From CAYPHJ01 sp964410485 (GTDB lineage Bacteria > Desulfobacterota > Binatia > UBA9968): a stretch of DNA of 21,461 nucleotides. This document shows, piece by piece, positions 7,488 through 15,439 of the stretch. The DNA lies in the NCBI GenBank assembly GCA_964410485.1, contig CAYPHJ010000078.1, positions 1-21,461 on the forward strand, given 5' to 3'. The translations under genes were made by a program, and so were the position numbers. The first letter of the stretch is position 1. Each line of letters starts with the position of its first letter. The notes under the pieces were generated by a model. The model did no database searches. It had not been told where the DNA came from and saw only the letters and a program-made list of their open reading frames with translations.

Positions 7488-7520
7488 GGCGGGCGCCCGT
7501 AAAATAACGAGCGCCCCGCC
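7488..7520 (+). terminator. GC-rich stem-loop after TctC copy A
   Basis: GGCGGGCGC (7488-7496) pairs with GCGCCCCGCC (7511-7520), with one bulged C, around a 14-base A-rich loop. The stem is strong, but TGAAGTTG follows rather than a T tract. It may protect the upstream mRNA 3' end or act as a partial terminator before the second Mo-hydroxylase gene, whose ribosome site is weak. Confidence 0.4.
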
Positions 7521-7562
7521 TGAAGTTGTCCGGGTATTTCACCGCAAACCGGTCGAAATTCA

Positions 7563-9935
7563 ATGAAGACGCTTGAGAAATCAAACGGACCCGCAGGAGT
7601 GGGGAAGCCGGTTACGCGAGCGGACGGAAGGCCCAAAGTAACGGGAGAAATCCGTTACACGGCGGATCTTCTGCTCCCGGGCATGATCTGGGGCAAGTGC
7701 CTGCGGAGCCCTTTCCCTCACGCGAGAATCGTTCGGCTCGATGTTACGGAGGCAAAAAGGGTTCGAGGAGTTGTAACGGCGCTAGCAGCCGCTGATATTC
7801 CTGAGAAGCTGATTGGAAGGAGTATGAAGGATATCCCGGTTCTGGCCCGGGGAAAAGTCAGGTTTGTCGGAGAGAAGGTCGCGGTGGTCGCTGCGGAAAC
7901 GCCGGACATTGCGGAAGAAGCGTTAGGCCGGGTCGTTGTGGAATACGAGGAGCTGGATGCGGTGTATGATCCCTTAGTAGCGATGGCCTCTGGCGCTCCA
8001 ATAATTCACGAAAACATTGAGAACTACGAAAATGTTTGGCGGCCTCTGCCTGATCTTGCAAACGTACACTCTCACGCGCAGTGGCGTCTGGGAGATGCGG
8101 AGAAGGCGTTTGCAGAATGTGATCGAACCTTCGAGCAAACCTTCTGCAGCCAACGGGTGCACCACGGCTATTTGGAGCCCCACGCCGTTGTGGTTGCAAT
8201 TGACTCCTCAGAGAGGATTCTGATCTGGTCACCAGCCAAAGGGCCGTACATAACGCGACAACAACTTGCGGAGTGGCTCGGAGTCGACGGGACAAAAATC
8301 ACTTTTCAATTGTGCCCGATCGGTGGCGATTTCGGCGGCAAGGGGTCGCTGATGGATATTCCCATCTGTTACTACCTCGCAAAAACCACCGGTCGGCCGG
8401 TGAAGATGGTGATGACCTATTTCGAGGAGCTGACTGCCGCAAATCCCAGGCATCCATCTGTAATAACGATCAGGACCGGGGTCAAAGACGGTAAACTTTT
8501 CTCAAGGGAGGTGAAAGCAGTTTTCAACAGCGGCGCGTACGCGGGCTTTAAGAACAGCGAGATGGTGAATTTGCCAGGAGCCCGGCATGGGGCCGGCGCC
8601 TACTCCATTCCGAACGTAAGGATCGATGCTTTCTCTGTTTACACAAATTGTGTTCCTAGTGGGATTATGCGGGCCCCTGGCGGACCGCAAATGAGTTTTG
8701 CGGTCGAGTGCCACATGGACTACATAGCTAAACAACTCGGTATGGATCCCTGGGATTTTCGCCGTGTCAATGTTTCGAGCTGCGGTGACTCCATGGCGAG
8801 TGGACTGAGCGTGCAAAATGGTCTGGGCGGGGTGCTCCTGGATGGGCTCTCGAGGAAATTGAAGACCATCCCCAAACCAAAGAAGCCGTACACGGGCAGG
8901 GGACTCGCGCTCTGCGCGAGAGAGATCAATATCGGTGAAGCCAACGTGGAGGTCGGTATCAAACGAGACGGTCGCGTCTATATCTTGACGACTGTGCCCG
9001 ACACCGGAACCGGAGCCCACACGATCTTTCGGCAACTTGTGAGTGAGACGCTGGGCCTACCAGCTAGTGAAATAGAAGTGACTCTTGGGACCACGGATAC
9101 TTTTCCAACCGATGTAGCCGTTGCCGCCAGCCGTATCACGTATGTCGGCGGGCAGGCTGTTCACAAGGGCGCGTTGATATTACGCGAGCGGCTGATTGAA
9201 ATGGCAGCGAACCTCCTTGGTTGTTCTCCACCGAGTGTTCACTTATCCGGAGCGTTCATTAGAGGTCCAAATGGAAAAAATGTAACTTTTGCGGAACTAG
9301 CCGCGAAGGCTGCCGTGGAGGGCGAGGCTCTGAGAGGAAGCGGAAATTTTACGGTAAAAGAACGCAGTGGTGTTTCGTGTTTTTTTGCGCAGGCGAGCGA
9401 TGTCGAAATCAACCCTGAGACCGGGAAGGTAAAAATCCTGAGGATGATTTCGGCCCACGATGTTGGGACAATCATCAATCCTGTAACGCATCAGGGGCAG
9501 ATCGAGGGAGGGATGGTCCAAGGACTCGGCTTTGCGCTGCTTGAAAACCTGATAGATGAAGACGGAAGGATTACTACGGCCGATCTGGGCAGCTACAGGA
9601 TTCCGAGTATTTGCGATGTTCCAGCCCATCAATGTGTTCTGGTGAAGGACACGGATGGTCCGGGTCCCTTTCATAGTAAACCCATAGGGGAACATAGCAC
9701 AGTGCCTACCGCTGCCGCGGTCGCCAACGCAGTTTATGACGCCATCGGAGTCCAGATTACAGAATTGCCTATTACGGCTGAGAAGGTTTGGGCCGCCATC
9801 CATGGACAAGTTATTGGAAGAGTCCCGGGCGGGCATACGTTACGTTCAAGAGCTGACGAAATAGCACGGGGACAGTTGTGGGAGCTTGCCGAGAGATACG
9901 ATTATAGGAAACATCGCACAAACGCGATCCTTTGA
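7563..9935 (+). CDS. Xanthine-dehydrogenase/CoxL-family molybdenum hydroxylase large subunit (copy 2)
   Basis: A 790-residue paralogue of the protein at 3446-5740, similar throughout. Some segments are close even at DNA level, such as the stretch coding for PVKMVM.YFEELTAA in both. It has the hammerhead region beginning VTRADGRPKVTG, GGDFGGK at 254-260, the conserved ASRIT with Arg524, and the base motif IGEHS with Glu710. These are the expected features of an intact Mo-hydroxylase. The C-terminus carries about 35 residues beyond the usual end, rich in Arg and Glu. No good Shine-Dalgarno site precedes ATG 7563, but the N-terminal alignment with copy 1 supports it. Small FeS and FAD subunits are missing nearby. 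Substrate is unknown; N-heterocycles or aromatic acids are reasonable given the neighbouring hydantoinase-type and amidase genes. Confidence 0.92.
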   Translation: MKTLEKSNGPAGVGKPVTRADGRPKVTGEIRYTADLLLPGMIWGKCLRSPFPHARIVRLDVTEAKRVRGVVTALAAADIPEKLIGRSMKDIPVLARGKVRFVGEKVAVVAAETPDIAEEALGRVVVEYEELDAVYDPLVAMASGAPIIHENIENYENVWRPLPDLANVHSHAQWRLGDAEKAFAECDRTFEQTFCSQRVHHGYLEPHAVVVAIDSSERILIWSPAKGPYITRQQLAEWLGVDGTKITFQLCPIGGDFGGKGSLMDIPICYYLAKTTGRPVKMVMTYFEELTAANPRHPSVITIRTGVKDGKLFSREVKAVFNSGAYAGFKNSEMVNLPGARHGAGAYSIPNVRIDAFSVYTNCVPSGIMRAPGGPQMSFAVECHMDYIAKQLGMDPWDFRRVNVSSCGDSMASGLSVQNGLGGVLLDGLSRKLKTIPKPKKPYTGRGLALCAREINIGEANVEVGIKRDGRVYILTTVPDTGTGAHTIFRQLVSETLGLPASEIEVTLGTTDTFPTDVAVAASRITYVGGQAVHKGALILRERLIEMAANLLGCSPPSVHLSGAFIRGPNGKNVTFAELAAKAAVEGEALRGSGNFTVKERSGVSCFFAQASDVEINPETGKVKILRMISAHDVGTIINPVTHQGQIEGGMVQGLGFALLENLIDEDGRITTADLGSYRIPSICDVPAHQCVLVKDTDGPGPFHSKPIGEHSTVPTAAAVANAVYDAIGVQITELPITAEKVWAAIHGQVIGRVPGGHTLRSRADEIARGQLWELAERYDYRKHRTNAIL

Positions 9936-9943
9936 GGATTGGC

Positions 9944-9976
9944 TCAGTTCCGCGGCTGAACGATATCCTGAACTGA
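9944..9976 (+). promoter_or_regulatory. Inverted repeat in the hyuA leader, upstream of the terminator
   Basis: TCAGTTC (9944-9950) and GAACTGA (9970-9976) are exact reverse complements with 19 bases between. CCGCG at 9950-9954 could alternatively pair with CGCGG (9996-10000), the 5' arm of the terminator stem just downstream. This gives a possible pair of mutually exclusive structures, as in attenuators. That switch is inference from base pairing only. Confidence 0.35.
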
Positions 9977-9994
9977 CGAAACCGATCAAACAAA

Positions 9995-10021
9995 GCGCGG
10001 CCTAAACTCCGCGCATTTTTT
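9995..10021 (+). terminator. Rho-independent terminator ten bases before hyuA
   Basis: GCGCGG (9995-10000) and CCGCGC (10009-10014) form a perfect six-pair GC stem with an eight-base loop. A, then six T residues (10016-10021), follow directly. This is the clearest intrinsic terminator in the window. The next base pairs lead into the ATG of hyuA at 10031, so hyuA must be expressed by read-through, by controlled antitermination, or from a start site so close that the message is nearly leaderless. Confidence 0.75.
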
Positions 10022-10030
10022 CAAAACTAG

Positions 10031-12151
10031 ATGGATTCAAGACAATATATTGTCGGTGTCGATATTGGAGGCACGTTCACTGACTGCGTGGTCTTGGGCT
10101 CGGAAGGCTCCGTCACAATTGGGAAGGCGCTCTCTACACCGCAAGACTTCTCATTAGGTGCACTGGCCGCAGCCCGTGATGCAGCGAGGAACCTCGGAGT
10201 TGCGAATGAACGCGAGTTGTTGGGCGCAACGAGACTATTCATCCACGCTTGCACGATCGGTGAAAACACGCTGATTACCCGGACAGGGGCGAAAACCGCG
10301 CTTATCACTACCAAAGGGTTTGCCGATACTTTGTTGATGATGCGGGGTAGGAACACGGACGGTCTTACCGAAACAGAGGTGTTTCATGTGGCCGCCCAGA
10401 ATAAGCCAGATCCTCTTATCCCTCGGGCGCTTACCGAAGAGGTCACAGAGCGAGTCGATTACAAGGGCCGCGTTGTGATTCCGCTCGACATTGACGAGGC
10501 GGAGCGAATCGTGACCAAGCTGGTGTCGCAAGGGGTTGAGTCCGTTGCGATATCGTTGCTCTGGTCGATAACCAACCCGATGCATGAAAACGAGCTGGCA
10601 CGGCTCATGACGGAGAAAAATCCGCGTGTCTTTGTGAGTCTCTCCAGTGACGTGGCGCCCTATCTCGGAGAGTACGAACGGACTGCGACAATGGCGTTTA
10701 ATGCCTACATTGGGCCGAAGATTTCTTCTTACCTAAAGCGCCTTGACTTGGCTTTACGTGACAACGGGTTGGACCATGAGCCACTGGTCATGCAATCTTA
10801 CGGTGGGGTTTTGGGTATTGAAGCGACCTGTCGCAATGCAGTTGGAGCCATTGAATCAGGTCCGGCTGCTGGCGTCGTAGGCAGCCGGTTTCTGGGATCG
10901 CTCATGGATCTGCCCAACATCCTGGCGACCGACATGGGCGGAACGACTTTCAAGGTGAGCGTGATTCGCGGCGGAGCCATCGAGAAAGATTACAAACCCG
11001 TTCTGCTTCGCTACTCGATCCTGTCGACGAAAATCTGGGTAGAGTCAATTGGCGCCGGCGGTGGAAGTATCGCGTGGATCGAGCCAGAAACGGGACTGCT
11101 CAAAGTAGGGCCTCAAGGCGCCGGGGCGGCTCCGGGGCCAGTCTGCTATGGTCTTGGGGGGATGGAACCGACCGTTTCCGATGCGGATTTGATTCTAGGT
11201 TACATCAATCCAGACTATTTTCTCGGCGGAAGAATGAGGCTGTTTAAGGACAAAGCCTTGACAGTTGTGACCGAGAGGATTGCCCAACCTCTTGGGATGA
11301 GCGCGGTCGAAGCGGCGAGCGGTATCTTCAGGATAGCCAACGCACACATGAGCGATCTCATTCGAAGAGCAACGGTTGAAAGAGGATACGACCCAAGGGA
11401 GTTTACGCTGTTTGCCTTCGGCGGGGCCGCCCCCGTGCACGCCGCCGGGTACGCCGCGGAACTGGGGGTAAAGCAAGTCTGCATTCCCCTTACTGCTTCG
11501 GTGCATAGCGCAACAGGCCTCGTTAGTTCCGACGTGGTTTACCAGTACGGACACTCCGACCGCCTGCTGGTCCCCGCAGATCACGAGCGCGTAAACGCAA
11601 ACTTCTCGAGTTTAATAGAGCGAGCCGTTAAGGATTTGAGTGCTGCCGGGTTCAAGAAAGAGCAGGTCAGGATCGAGAGAAGCCTTGATATGCGCTATCG
11701 CTATCAGGTGCATGAAATCAACGTTGCGCTGGTGCCCGGCGATAAGCCGCTTACTGCCGAAGACTTGGAAGCGATCTATCAGCGCTTTGACGAACTTTAT
11801 GAATTGACCTATGGTCCGGGTTCCGGCTATCGGGAAGCTGGAAAAGAAATCGTTAATTTTCGTGTTACAGCTACGGGAGAATTGGAGAAGCCTCAAATCA
11901 AGAGACATTCTGCTAGCGCAAAGAACGCGGCTGATGCGCTAAAGAGCGAGAGAGAGGTATTCTTTGAAGAATACGGGGAATTCGTTCGAACCCGCATTTA
12001 CGACCTGTCCGGCTTGGGGCCAGGGGTGGAGATCGAAGGTCCGGCGATAGTGGAAACTCCCGTGACAACCATCGTTGTTAACCCTCGGGACCGGGCGACC
12101 ATGGACGAGTTTTTGAACATCATCATTCATCTCGGGAGCAAAGCGGCGTAA
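10031..12151 (+). CDS. hyuA: Hydantoinase/oxoprolinase A (acetone carboxylase beta-like) ATPase subunit
   Basis: A 706-residue ASKHA-fold ATPase subunit of the hydantoinase A/oxoprolinase family. Members couple ATP hydrolysis to opening of lactam rings (5-oxoproline, N-methylhydantoin) or to carboxylation of ketones (acetone and acetophenone carboxylases). The phosphate loop is VDIGGTFTD (residues 10-18); a second ASKHA motif begins at Asp301 (DMGGTTFKVSV), and FAFGGAAPVHA follows in the last domain. The start is fixed by the family's standard N-terminus. There is no Shine-Dalgarno site: the terminator T run and TCAAAACTAG precede the ATG. The partner hyuB follows after 81 bases, and a gamma-like subunit after that. 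The three-gene set resembles acetone/acetophenone carboxylase more than bacterial hydantoinases with only A and B. Confidence 0.92.
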   Translation: MDSRQYIVGVDIGGTFTDCVVLGSEGSVTIGKALSTPQDFSLGALAAARDAARNLGVANERELLGATRLFIHACTIGENTLITRTGAKTALITTKGFADTLLMMRGRNTDGLTETEVFHVAAQNKPDPLIPRALTEEVTERVDYKGRVVIPLDIDEAERIVTKLVSQGVESVAISLLWSITNPMHENELARLMTEKNPRVFVSLSSDVAPYLGEYERTATMAFNAYIGPKISSYLKRLDLALRDNGLDHEPLVMQSYGGVLGIEATCRNAVGAIESGPAAGVVGSRFLGSLMDLPNILATDMGGTTFKVSVIRGGAIEKDYKPVLLRYSILSTKIWVESIGAGGGSIAWIEPETGLLKVGPQGAGAAPGPVCYGLGGMEPTVSDADLILGYINPDYFLGGRMRLFKDKALTVVTERIAQPLGMSAVEAASGIFRIANAHMSDLIRRATVERGYDPREFTLFAFGGAAPVHAAGYAAELGVKQVCIPLTASVHSATGLVSSDVVYQYGHSDRLLVPADHERVNANFSSLIERAVKDLSAAGFKKEQVRIERSLDMRYRYQVHEINVALVPGDKPLTAEDLEAIYQRFDELYELTYGPGSGYREAGKEIVNFRVTATGELEKPQIKRHSASAKNAADALKSEREVFFEEYGEFVRTRIYDLSGLGPGVEIEGPAIVETPVTTIVVNPRDRATMDEFLNIIIHLGSKAA

Positions 12152-12232
12152 GCGCTGCCACTGGCGTCGTGGTCGGATTCGTCACAAGCTCGATGAACTG
12201 CAATATCCCGCACGTTGCTTGAACGGAGAAAT

Positions 12233-14071
12233 ATGCCTCTGCTGGTAAACCGGGTAGACCCGATCGCTTTTGAGATCCTATCGCATCGCTTGCACCAGAT
12301 CACCAAGGAGATGGGAATCACCTTGGAGCGTACGGGCGGAACGGTGAACACAACCCAGCAGCGGGACTATATGACCGCCCTTTACCGTCCTGACGGCGAG
12401 ATTTTGTCAGCGGGAGAGACCATGGGACAGCACGTGATTTGTGCCGGATTCGCCGTCAAGAGAATTCTCGAGCGGTTCGACAGAGACGAGATCTATCCCG
12501 ACGATGTCTTTCTGCTAAACGATCCCTACCTGGCAGCGATCCACCAGTCGGATATCTATGTTGTTGCGCCGATTCACTACAGGGACGAACTCGTGGCCTG
12601 GAGCGCTACCTTCGTGCACGTCAATGATGTGGGAGCCATGTCACCGGGAGGGGACTCGCCACAAGCCACGGAGATCTTCCACGAGGGTCTAAGAATTCCT
12701 GGATTGAAGCTAGTTGAAAGAGGGAAGCTTCGTAGGGACGTGTTCGAAACTCTGACCCACATGACGCGTCAGCCGGGAATGGTCGGTCTCGATCTTAAGT
12801 GCGAGATGGCAGCCAATCATGTAGCCAAGTTACGCATTAAGGAAGTGTATGATCACTATGGCCCCGAATTGGTGGATGCAGTGTCTCAGGAAATGATTCG
12901 CTACACCGAGGCAGTTCTGAGAAAGCGAATCTCTGAAATCCCGGACGGCTCCTGGTCTGAAGAGCTTCTTTTGGAGACGAGCGATGCCTGGAAACTTGCC
13001 GTGACGTTGCGCAAGCAGGGGGATCGCCTGGTTTTTGACTTTACCGGCACCGATCGCCAAGCGCGTCAGGGCATTAACCTCCCGTATCACGGAACATTTG
13101 GTTTTTGTTTCATCGGAGTTGTCTCCTCATTGGCTTATGATTTGCCAAAGAACCACGGCGTCATCCGTCCGCTCGAAGTCATCGCGCCAAGGGGAACGCT
13201 GGTCAACGTTGCCTACCCGGCTCCCGTATCATTGAGCACAACCTCCTGTGGGTTCGGAGTCGCTTTTCTGGCGAGTTCGGTGTTGATGCAGATGCTCGGA
13301 ACCAGCGAAAAATGGAAAAAAGAGATCGTGGCACCGACAGCCAGTCATAGAAACGGCAAGCACTCCGGGATCAATCAATACGGTCGATACTGTGTATTCA
13401 ATCTGGCTCATGGCGCCTTGGATGGAAACGGGGGGCGCTCTGACAGCGATGGAGTCGATTCTGGAGGGAGCTACATGAGCTGCCCTAACGTGGAATGGTT
13501 CGAGCTGAACTTTCCTATTCTTTATTTATTCCGGAGGCACGCAATCGATGCGGCGGGCGCAGGGATGTTTCGCGGAGGCGTCGGCGCTGAGACCGCCCAT
13601 ACGATCTATGACGCTCCGGAGAAGCGACTGGCTGGAGTGGCGTATGGAGTTGCTGGCATGAGAAATTCCGGCCACGGTATTTTTGGCGGGTACCCGGGTG
13701 CCCCCAGCGTCATCAAGCTTGTGCAAAACACCCGATTAAACGAACTGTTCGCGCGCGGGCGTTCTCCTGTCAGGCTCGACGAGTTGGGGGGCGAAGCAAC
13801 CTCTCTCCCATACTGTGACTTTGAAGTTAGAGAGAACGATGTCGTATATATGCGGGTGGCAAGCGGTGGGGGTTATGGGGACCCGCTCGAGCGCGACCCA
13901 GAGCGAGTCCGGCAGGACGTGGTGGACGGTATCGTATCGCAGCAAGCCGCGCGTGATATCTATGGGGTTGTGCTAAACGAAGACTTGGCCGTGGATGCCG
14001 AGGTGACTAAAAGACTGAGAATGCGGATGCGAGCCGAGGAGCTAAAAGCCGATGAATCATCCGCTACGTGA
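12233..14071 (+). CDS. hyuB: Hydantoinase/oxoprolinase B (acetone carboxylase alpha-like) subunit
   Basis: A 612-residue catalytic partner of HyuA. The N-terminal motif is DPIAFEILSHRLHQITKEMG, followed by TQQRDYMTALYRPDGEIL, the place of the usual NIKERRD-type segment. The C-terminus has the family signature ASGGGYGDPLERDPE, followed by ARDIYGVVL. ATG 12233 has CGGAG at a good distance; the upstream in-frame TTG at 12215 lacks a ribosome site. In this family the B/alpha subunit carries the site where the ATP-activated substrate is hydrolysed or carboxylated. At 612 residues it is shorter than acetone carboxylase alpha (about 770) and nearer to HyuB and acetophenone carboxylase subunits. Its 3' end overlaps the gamma-like gene by 20 bases, indicating translational coupling. 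Substrate unknown. Confidence 0.92.
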   Translation: MPLLVNRVDPIAFEILSHRLHQITKEMGITLERTGGTVNTTQQRDYMTALYRPDGEILSAGETMGQHVICAGFAVKRILERFDRDEIYPDDVFLLNDPYLAAIHQSDIYVVAPIHYRDELVAWSATFVHVNDVGAMSPGGDSPQATEIFHEGLRIPGLKLVERGKLRRDVFETLTHMTRQPGMVGLDLKCEMAANHVAKLRIKEVYDHYGPELVDAVSQEMIRYTEAVLRKRISEIPDGSWSEELLLETSDAWKLAVTLRKQGDRLVFDFTGTDRQARQGINLPYHGTFGFCFIGVVSSLAYDLPKNHGVIRPLEVIAPRGTLVNVAYPAPVSLSTTSCGFGVAFLASSVLMQMLGTSEKWKKEIVAPTASHRNGKHSGINQYGRYCVFNLAHGALDGNGGRSDSDGVDSGGSYMSCPNVEWFELNFPILYLFRRHAIDAAGAGMFRGGVGAETAHTIYDAPEKRLAGVAYGVAGMRNSGHGIFGGYPGAPSVIKLVQNTRLNELFARGRSPVRLDELGGEATSLPYCDFEVRENDVVYMRVASGGGYGDPLERDPERVRQDVVDGIVSQQAARDIYGVVLNEDLAVDAEVTKRLRMRMRAEELKADESSAT

Positions 14072-14321
14072 AAATATCGAGGTTTATTCGGGCTCAGGGG
14101 GCGACTGGATTCGCTGCGAAAGATGCGGCCATAGGCTCTGCTCGGCTCAGGACAACTGGAGAGAATTTTGCGTGAGGCGGACGTTTTCTCCGATCAAAGC
14201 CGGTCCTCTCATGACTGACCTGATCGGGCACTATGTATTTGAGAAGCTATACTGTCCCGGATGCAAGACCCTCTTCGATGCCGATATGGTGAGAGTGAAA
14301 GCGATCACCAGTTCGACATAG
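14052..14321 (+). CDS. Acetone/acetophenone carboxylase gamma-like zinc-ribbon subunit
   Basis: An 89-residue protein with two Cys pairs, C22-x2-C25 (RCERCGHRLC) and C68-x2-C71 (LYCPGCKTLF), about 43 residues apart. This arrangement is typical of the small subunit of acetone and acetophenone carboxylases, which has a zinc-type site. It is about half the length of acetone carboxylase gamma (about 168 residues), so it may be the minimal zinc-ribbon core. The ATG lies inside hyuB (20-base overlap), with GAGGAG (14036-14041) as ribosome site, so its production should track HyuB. Its presence favours a carboxylase-like rather than a plain hydantoinase assignment for the preceding two genes. Assignment is by Cys spacing and gene context. 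Confidence 0.8.
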   Translation: MNHPLRENIEVYSGSGGDWIRCERCGHRLCSAQDNWREFCVRRTFSPIKAGPLMTDLIGHYVFEKLYCPGCKTLFDADMVRVKAITSST

Positions 14322-14360
14322 AGGAACGACAGAAACGAAGAAATACTGGAGGACTGAGAT

Positions 14361-15386
14361 ATGAAGCAGCGGATTGGAGTTTTTACCACCGCGATCATCG
14401 GTTTTATGCTTCTTCTGGCAGAAACGACTTTTGCGTCGACGCATGAGTTTTTCAAAGGCCAGACGATGCGGATCGTAGTCGGGCTTTCAGCCGGAGGTGG
14501 GTTCGATACTTATGCGCGAACCATCGCACGCCACATGGGCAAGCACATCCCCGGTAATCCCACGATCGTTGTCGAAAACATGCCGGGAGCGGGTAGTCTC
14601 ATCTCTGCCAACCACGTTTATAGAGTAGCCAAGCCGGACGGGTTGACTATGGGCCACTTTGTAGGTGGCCTCTTTATGCAGCAGCTTACCGGGCGTTCCG
14701 GCATCGAGTTTGACGCGGTCAAATACCAGTTTGTTGGGGCGCCCATACCTGATAAGGCCGCGTGCGCCCTAACCAAAGCCAGTGGAATCACAAATATGGA
14801 GCAATGGATGCGGGCCAAGACTCCGGTCAAGCTGGGTAGCACCGGGTCCGGCCTGCTCGTCGATATTCCGAAGATTCTGAAAGCCGCCATCGATCTTCCG
14901 ATTCAGTTGATTCTCGGCTTCAAGGGAACCGCGGATATTCGTCTCGCAGCGGAAGGTGGTGAGGTCGACGGCGCATGTTGGAGTTACGACGCGATTAAGG
15001 CAACATGGAGCCGAGGTCTTGAAGCTGGCGACGTTGTGATCGTGGTACAGGCCTTAGCTAAGCCGCATCCCGAACTTCCGAAGGTGCCGCTCGCGATCAA
15101 CTTCGCCAAAACGGAAGTGGCAAAACAGCTAATTCAGGCCGGCATTCATGACTCGGCTGCTATTGCGCGGCCTTTTGTTTTACCTCCGGCAACACCAAAG
15201 GACAGAGTCGCTCTGCTCCGCAAAGCATTCTCTGCGACTCTTAAGGATCCGGAATTTGTCGCTGACGCCAAAAAATCCAAGCTCGACCTGGACCCCCTGA
15301 CAGGCGAAGAGCTGGAAAAAATCGTCGCGGGTCTTTTCAAGCTGCCTCCCGCCACGGTTACACAACTCAGAGAGGTGCTCAAATGA
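14361..15386 (+). CDS. TctC/Bug-family periplasmic substrate-binding protein (copy B)
   Basis: A 341-residue exported binding protein, last gene of the plus-strand block. GGAGG is eight bases before the ATG. The signal peptide has a hydrophobic core at residues 7-20 and probable cleavage after TFA (residue 25). Motifs are GGGFDTYARTIARH, PGNPT, ENMPGAG and GEVDGACWSYDAIKATW. It follows the gamma-like gene by 39 bases and so is probably co-transcribed with hyuAB. A reasonable inference is that it supplies the substrate of that enzyme. No TctA/TctB partner is present. It ends 53 bases from the end of the converging M20 gene, with no clear terminator between them. Confidence 0.92.
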   Translation: MKQRIGVFTTAIIGFMLLLAETTFASTHEFFKGQTMRIVVGLSAGGGFDTYARTIARHMGKHIPGNPTIVVENMPGAGSLISANHVYRVAKPDGLTMGHFVGGLFMQQLTGRSGIEFDAVKYQFVGAPIPDKAACALTKASGITNMEQWMRAKTPVKLGSTGSGLLVDIPKILKAAIDLPIQLILGFKGTADIRLAAEGGEVDGACWSYDAIKATWSRGLEAGDVVIVVQALAKPHPELPKVPLAINFAKTEVAKQLIQAGIHDSAAIARPFVLPPATPKDRVALLRKAFSATLKDPEFVADAKKSKLDLDPLTGEELEKIVAGLFKLPPATVTQLREVLK

Positions 15387-15439
15387 CCCGAGTAAGAACG
15401 GCCGCAAGAAGAACACTTTTGACTTAGAATATCACCGTT

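Noticed and set aside
8502..9035. Antisense open frame within the second Mo-hydroxylase gene
   Set aside because: A by-product of codon bias in the real gene; a similar antisense frame occurs at the same place in the first copy (4526-4900) for the same reason.
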